Below the pieces are notes generated by a model. It had not been told where the DNA came from. It saw only the letters and a list, made by a program, of their open reading frames with translations, and did not search any database. This document shows, piece by piece, positions 60,723 through 64,000 of a stretch of 64,000 nucleotides of DNA. The DNA is from Helicobacter mastomyrinus (lineage in GTDB: Bacteria; Campylobacterota; Campylobacteria; Campylobacterales; Helicobacteraceae), in the NCBI RefSeq assembly GCF_039555295.1, contig NZ_CP145316.1:1183788-1247787 (forward strand). The letters are read 5' to 3'. Both the position numbers and the translations under genes were made by a program. Each line of letters opens with the position of its first letter. Positions within the stretch are counted from its first letter, which is position 1.

Positions 60723-62162
60723 CTATGCAAAAGGTGAGTGTTTTTGAAACTTCGCCTTATCTTCTGCACTCATATGTGGATTAAGCATATTTTTGGGTTG
60801 GAAAATTTCATCAAGTTGCTCTTTTGTGAGCAATTTGCGCTCAAGGGCGATTTCTTTAACAGGTTTGCCTGTTTGCAGAGATTCTTTAGCGATAGAAGCG
60901 GAATTTTCATAACCAATATAAGGATTAAGCGCGGTAACAATACCAATGCTGTTATACACAAAATCACTGCATACCTTTTCATTTGCGGTGATCCCATCAA
61001 TACATCTACTCGCAAGTGTGAGCATAGCATTTCTCATCATAGAGATAGAATTAAACAAACCATAGGCAATTACAGGCTCAAACACATTGAGTTGGAGCTG
61101 CCCACCTTCACTCGCAAAGCTCACGGTCACATCATTGCCAATCACGGCATAGCAGACTTGATTTACTACTTCAGGGATTACAGGGTTCACTTTACCGGGC
61201 ATAATGGAGCTTCCGGGCTGCATTTTAGGGAGGTTGATTTCATTTAATCCCGCTCGAGGTCCAGAGCTTAAGAGTCGCAAGTCATTACATACTTTAGAGA
61301 GTTTAACGGCTACACGTTTAAGCACGCCGCTCACTTGCACATACGCGCCAGTATCTTGTGTCGCTTCAATCAAGTCATCTGCGGTTTGGAATGGGTGTCC
61401 TGTAACCTCACAAAGCTTTTTTTGCACGATTTTTGGATAATCAGGGTGAGAGTTAATGCCCGTGCCAATGGCTGTGCCGCCCATATTAATTTCAGTGATA
61501 AGATTTCTTGCTTCAAGCACTCTAGCAATGTCTTCCCCCATCATTACTGCAAATGTGTGAAACTCTTGTCCTAATGTCATAGGCACGGCATCTTGGAGCT
61601 GAGTGCGCCCCATTTTTAGCACATCTTTGAACTCTTTTGATTTTTTTTCAAATGAAGATTTTAAGACTTCCATATCCTTTGCTAATGCAGAAAGCTCATC
61701 ATAAAGGGCTACATGGATAGCTGTAGGATAGGAATCATTAGTTGATTGTGAAAGATTTACGTGGTCATTTGGGTGGCAGTATTGATACTCGCCTTTTTTA
61801 TGCCCCATAATTTCTAAAGCGAGATTAGCTACCACTTCATTTGTATTCATATTAGTGCTTGTTCCTGCCCCTCCTTGAATCATATCTACGACAAATTGAT
61901 CTCTTAGCTCCCCAGCAATTAACCTATCACACGCTTTGCAAATCGCGTCCTTTTTTGCATCATCAAGCAGATTAAGCTCATTATTTGCTAGAGCCGCTGC
62001 TTTTTTGACTTGTGCAAATGCCTTAATGAAACTAGGATAGCTACTTAGCTTATCGCCCGTGATATTAAAATTTTGTAATGCGCGAAATGTTTGCACCCCA
62101 TAATATACATCATCTGTGATTTCAAGCTCACCGATAAAGTCGTGTTCTACTCGATTTCCCAT
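60723..62162 (-). CDS. aspA: Aspartate ammonia-lyase
   Basis: AspA splits aspartate to fumarate and ammonia. The 479-residue protein of the fumarase/aspartase family has the signature GSSIMPGKVNPVIPEVV near residue 320, the N-terminal RVEHDFIGELEITDDVYYGV, and GTSTNMNTNEVVANLA. The N-terminus and length favour aspartase over class II fumarase. AAGGAG lies 6 bp before the ATG. Its leader holds a large inverted repeat. Together with dcuA and frdCAB it feeds fumarate respiration. Confidence 0.94.
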   Translation of the reverse strand: MGNRVEHDFIGELEITDDVYYGVQTFRALQNFNITGDKLSSYPSFIKAFAQVKKAAALANNELNLLDDAKKDAICKACDRLIAGELRDQFVVDMIQGGAGTSTNMNTNEVVANLALEIMGHKKGEYQYCHPNDHVNLSQSTNDSYPTAIHVALYDELSALAKDMEVLKSSFEKKSKEFKDVLKMGRTQLQDAVPMTLGQEFHTFAVMMGEDIARVLEARNLITEINMGGTAIGTGINSHPDYPKIVQKKLCEVTGHPFQTADDLIEATQDTGAYVQVSGVLKRVAVKLSKVCNDLRLLSSGPRAGLNEINLPKMQPGSSIMPGKVNPVIPEVVNQVCYAVIGNDVTVSFASEGGQLQLNVFEPVIAYGLFNSISMMRNAMLTLASRCIDGITANEKVCSDFVYNSIGIVTALNPYIGYENSASIAKESLQTGKPVKEIALERKLLTKEQLDEIFQPKNMLNPHMSAEDKAKFQKHSPFA

Positions 62163-62173
62163 AATAGTCTCCT

Positions 62174-62221
62174 TATAATTTTGATTTTTTGTTTTAAAAC
62201 TATGCCTAAATCAAAATTATA
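62174..62221. promoter_or_regulatory. 14-bp-arm inverted repeat in the aspA leader
   Basis: The arm at 62174-62187 (TATAATTTTGATTT) and the arm at 62208-62221 are exact reverse complements. A second palindrome, GTTTTAAAAC (62191-62200), sits in the loop. The structure abuts the aspA ribosome binding site, so it could be an operator or an RNA hairpin affecting translation. Confidence 0.6.
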
Positions 62222-62331
62222 TAAATTTAATAATGACAGGATTTAAAAGATGAGTTTTTAGATTTTAAACATTTTAGTAACACCTAAATATCAAATAAAT
62301 TGACACAAAAAGACAAATTTTTCTTAAATCA

Positions 62332-63678
62332 TTATTTTGGCATTTTTAAATTTCCCATCATACTCATAAGTTCTTGCATACTGCCCTTTTGGGTAAGCTT
62401 TTTTGCCATTTTGGAAGCTTGGTCAAACTGCTTAATGATACGATTTATATCGCTTACCTCTAGTCCGCTCCCAAGTGCTATCCTTTTGCGCCTTGAACCA
62501 TTGAGTAGGCTAGGATTCTCACGTTCTTTTTTTGTCATAGAATTGACCATAGCACGGATATTTTTCACCTCACTTGATTTATCTAAATCCACATCTTTTA
62601 ATGCACTTGCCATATTGCCAAGCCCGGGTATCATAGAGACAATTTGGCTCATCGAGCCAAGCTTTTTAACATTTTCAATTTGTGCGATAAAGTCCTCAAA
62701 GCTAAACTGCCCCTTCTTGAGCTTTTTGGTAATTTGCTTAGCTTCATCTTGGCTTATCACACTTGCTGTTTTTTCTGCTAAGGAGACTATATCTCCTACT
62801 CCCATAAGGCGCGATATGATTCTATCAGGCAAGAAAACATCAAAATCAGCGACCTTTTCTCCGCTTCCTATGAATTTGAGTGGAATACCGATTTGATAAG
62901 CGATGGAGAGGGCTATACCGCCTTTTGTATCGCTATCAAATTTAGAGAGTATCACACCATCAATGCCAATTTTTTCATTAAAATGTCCCGCAGAGCGGAT
63001 ACCATCTTGCCCACTTAGTGAATCTGCTACATAGAGGCATTCTGTGGCATTTATTGCTTTTTTTACTGCGGCTAATTCATTCATTAATGCTTCATCAATA
63101 GCCAATCGCCCAGCACTATCGACAATCACTACATCATAATGTCCCGCTACAGCTTTTTGTCTCGCTTCTTTAGCTACGCAAATCGCGTCATTTGGCTTAC
63201 TTGCAAGATTGGGCGTGAAAATATCTACTTCTATGCTTTGGGCGAGTTGGCTAAGCTGCTCGATAGCCGCTAAACGGTGCAAATCACAAGCTACAAGCAG
63301 CACTTTTTTACCTCTTTGCTTCAAATAAAGCGCGAGTTTAGCACTCGAAGTGGTTTTACCGCTTCCTTGTAAGCCCACCATCACAATCACACTTGGCGGA
63401 GTGGGGGAAAAGCTAATGCCATAGCCTTTTGATGATTGCAAAATATCTGCTAGGGCGTGTTGCAGAGCGGCACTAAAGCTCTGTTTGCCTATACCTGCTT
63501 GTTTTGTGTGCTCTTGCACGACTTGCACGATATGTTTTGTAGCCTTATGATAGACATCATTTTTAAGCAATGTCTTTTTTAGCTCCTCACATGCTCTTTG
63601 CAATGCCTTCTCATCATCGCTAAAGCGAATCTTATTCATAATGCTCTTAAACGAGCTTGTCAGGGTGTCAAACATCAT
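62332..63678 (-). CDS. ffh: Signal recognition particle protein Ffh
   Basis: Ffh is the GTPase of the signal recognition particle that targets membrane proteins to FtsY and SecYEG. The 448-residue protein has an N domain, the G domain with GLQGSGKTTSSAKLAL near residue 106, IVDSAGR and SKFDSDTKGG, and the methionine-rich M domain at the C-terminus (RRKRIALGSGLEVSDINRII, with many Met). Length is normal. The 4.5S RNA partner was not seen in the window. Confidence 0.97.
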   Translation of the reverse strand: MMFDTLTSSFKSIMNKIRFSDDEKALQRACEELKKTLLKNDVYHKATKHIVQVVQEHTKQAGIGKQSFSAALQHALADILQSSKGYGISFSPTPPSVIVMVGLQGSGKTTSSAKLALYLKQRGKKVLLVACDLHRLAAIEQLSQLAQSIEVDIFTPNLASKPNDAICVAKEARQKAVAGHYDVVIVDSAGRLAIDEALMNELAAVKKAINATECLYVADSLSGQDGIRSAGHFNEKIGIDGVILSKFDSDTKGGIALSIAYQIGIPLKFIGSGEKVADFDVFLPDRIISRLMGVGDIVSLAEKTASVISQDEAKQITKKLKKGQFSFEDFIAQIENVKKLGSMSQIVSMIPGLGNMASALKDVDLDKSSEVKNIRAMVNSMTKKERENPSLLNGSRRKRIALGSGLEVSDINRIIKQFDQASKMAKKLTQKGSMQELMSMMGNLKMPK

Positions 63679-64000
63679 TGCCTCCTTTTTATTTGGATAT
63701 TATAGTGTAGAAAATATAAGATCCTACTTGATAATCTAAAAGTGTATAAAATCATAACTATTGTGTTTATACACTGCATTATGGTTAAACTTTTTGCTTT
63801 GCTTTTTTGATAAATAAAGAGAGAGGGGGTGTTATTCTCTCAATTAGCATATTTCTTTTTCTCTAAGCTTGCTCTAAAACTAAGGAGAGTCTATGCTTCT
63901 TATTGTTTGCAGAGGATAATTTGCTTTTTAGCATAAAAAAGAGTGCCCTCTTTCTGTCAAAAGCAGAGTATAGCTTATGGTTTTCTCATTACTTAGTTGT
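63679..64000. other. Upstream region of ffh to the window end
   Basis: About 320 bp with no gene that I can support. It contains several small hairpins, for example GAGAGA/TCTCTC at about 63820-63840. The right end may be the start of unrelated sequence cut by the window. Confidence 0.35.

Overview
This 64 kb window is a chromosomal segment of a Campylobacterota species, almost certainly a Helicobacter. The evidence is the protein families present: CheV with a CheY/PrmA/FtsH/PssA block, an NspC-type polyamine enzyme, a Hcp-like Sel1 protein, CopP, NucT, an acidic poly-E-type protein and an frdCAB operon. Several blocks have the same gene content and order that I recall from H. pylori: nucT / acidic protein / gmk / tatA / argS; cheY-prmA-ftsH-(Psd-like)-pssA; cheV-nspC; rpsP-khpA-rimM-trmD-rplS. 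They are joined differently here and carry genes I associate with non-pylori, enterohepatic species, such as ilvBH and a dcuA-aspA pair. No prophage, insertion sequence or CRISPR array is visible.

Layout. 0-9.6 kb: end of guaB, xseB, flagellar export genes fliR and fliP, an RNA methyltransferase, glmU, thiS, a small tetraheme cytochrome and the fumarate reductase operon frdCAB. 9.5-14.3 kb: a lipoprotein of the phospholipase D family, an ABC exporter overlapping copP, a gene-free stretch and nucT. 14.4-18.8 kb: an acidic protein gene with a perfect 243-bp internal duplication, then gmk, tatA and argS. 18.8-27.4 kb: azlC and a frameshifted azlD, prfB, ilvBH, pdxJA and glmS. 27.5-32.6 kb: a surface-glycan island with two convergent glycosyltransferase genes, each carrying a long C/G homopolymer, and a phosphoethanolamine transferase. 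32.7-35.2 kb: a degraded accessory stretch with an FtsZ-like fragment, an HTH regulator and unrecognised ORFs. 35.2-39.2 kb: ppk2, a CinA-type amidase, four tRNA genes behind a consensus promoter, rpsU and cytochrome c peroxidase. 39.2-47.9 kb: nine co-directional minus-strand genes from cheY down to the Hcp-like gene. 48-53.8 kb: a rhodanese, plsY, folB, a decayed metallo-beta-lactamase-fold gene, aroQ, an M24 peptidase and a Maf/DUF115 protein. 53.8-63.7 kb: copA, the rpsP-rplS ribosomal cluster, dcuA-aspA and ffh.

How the genes work together. aspA makes fumarate from aspartate, dcuA exchanges C4-dicarboxylates, and frdCAB uses fumarate as electron acceptor, so the window encodes a complete aspartate-to-succinate respiratory route. 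glmS and glmU supply UDP-GlcNAc for envelope synthesis. The glycosyltransferases and phosphoethanolamine transferase then decorate the surface under apparent phase-variable control. plsY, pssA, the Psd-like protein and the phospholipase D-family lipoprotein concern phospholipids. fliR, fliP, cheV, cheY and Maf concern motility.

I did not find a clearly new multi-gene system. The most notable items are the pair of phase-variable glycosyltransferases, the in-frame 243-bp duplication, a DcuA with a hydrophilic insertion of about 140 residues, a Psd-like protein lacking the pyruvoyl-forming serine motif, and three decayed or broken genes (azlD, an FtsZ-like gene and an MBL-fold hydrolase).
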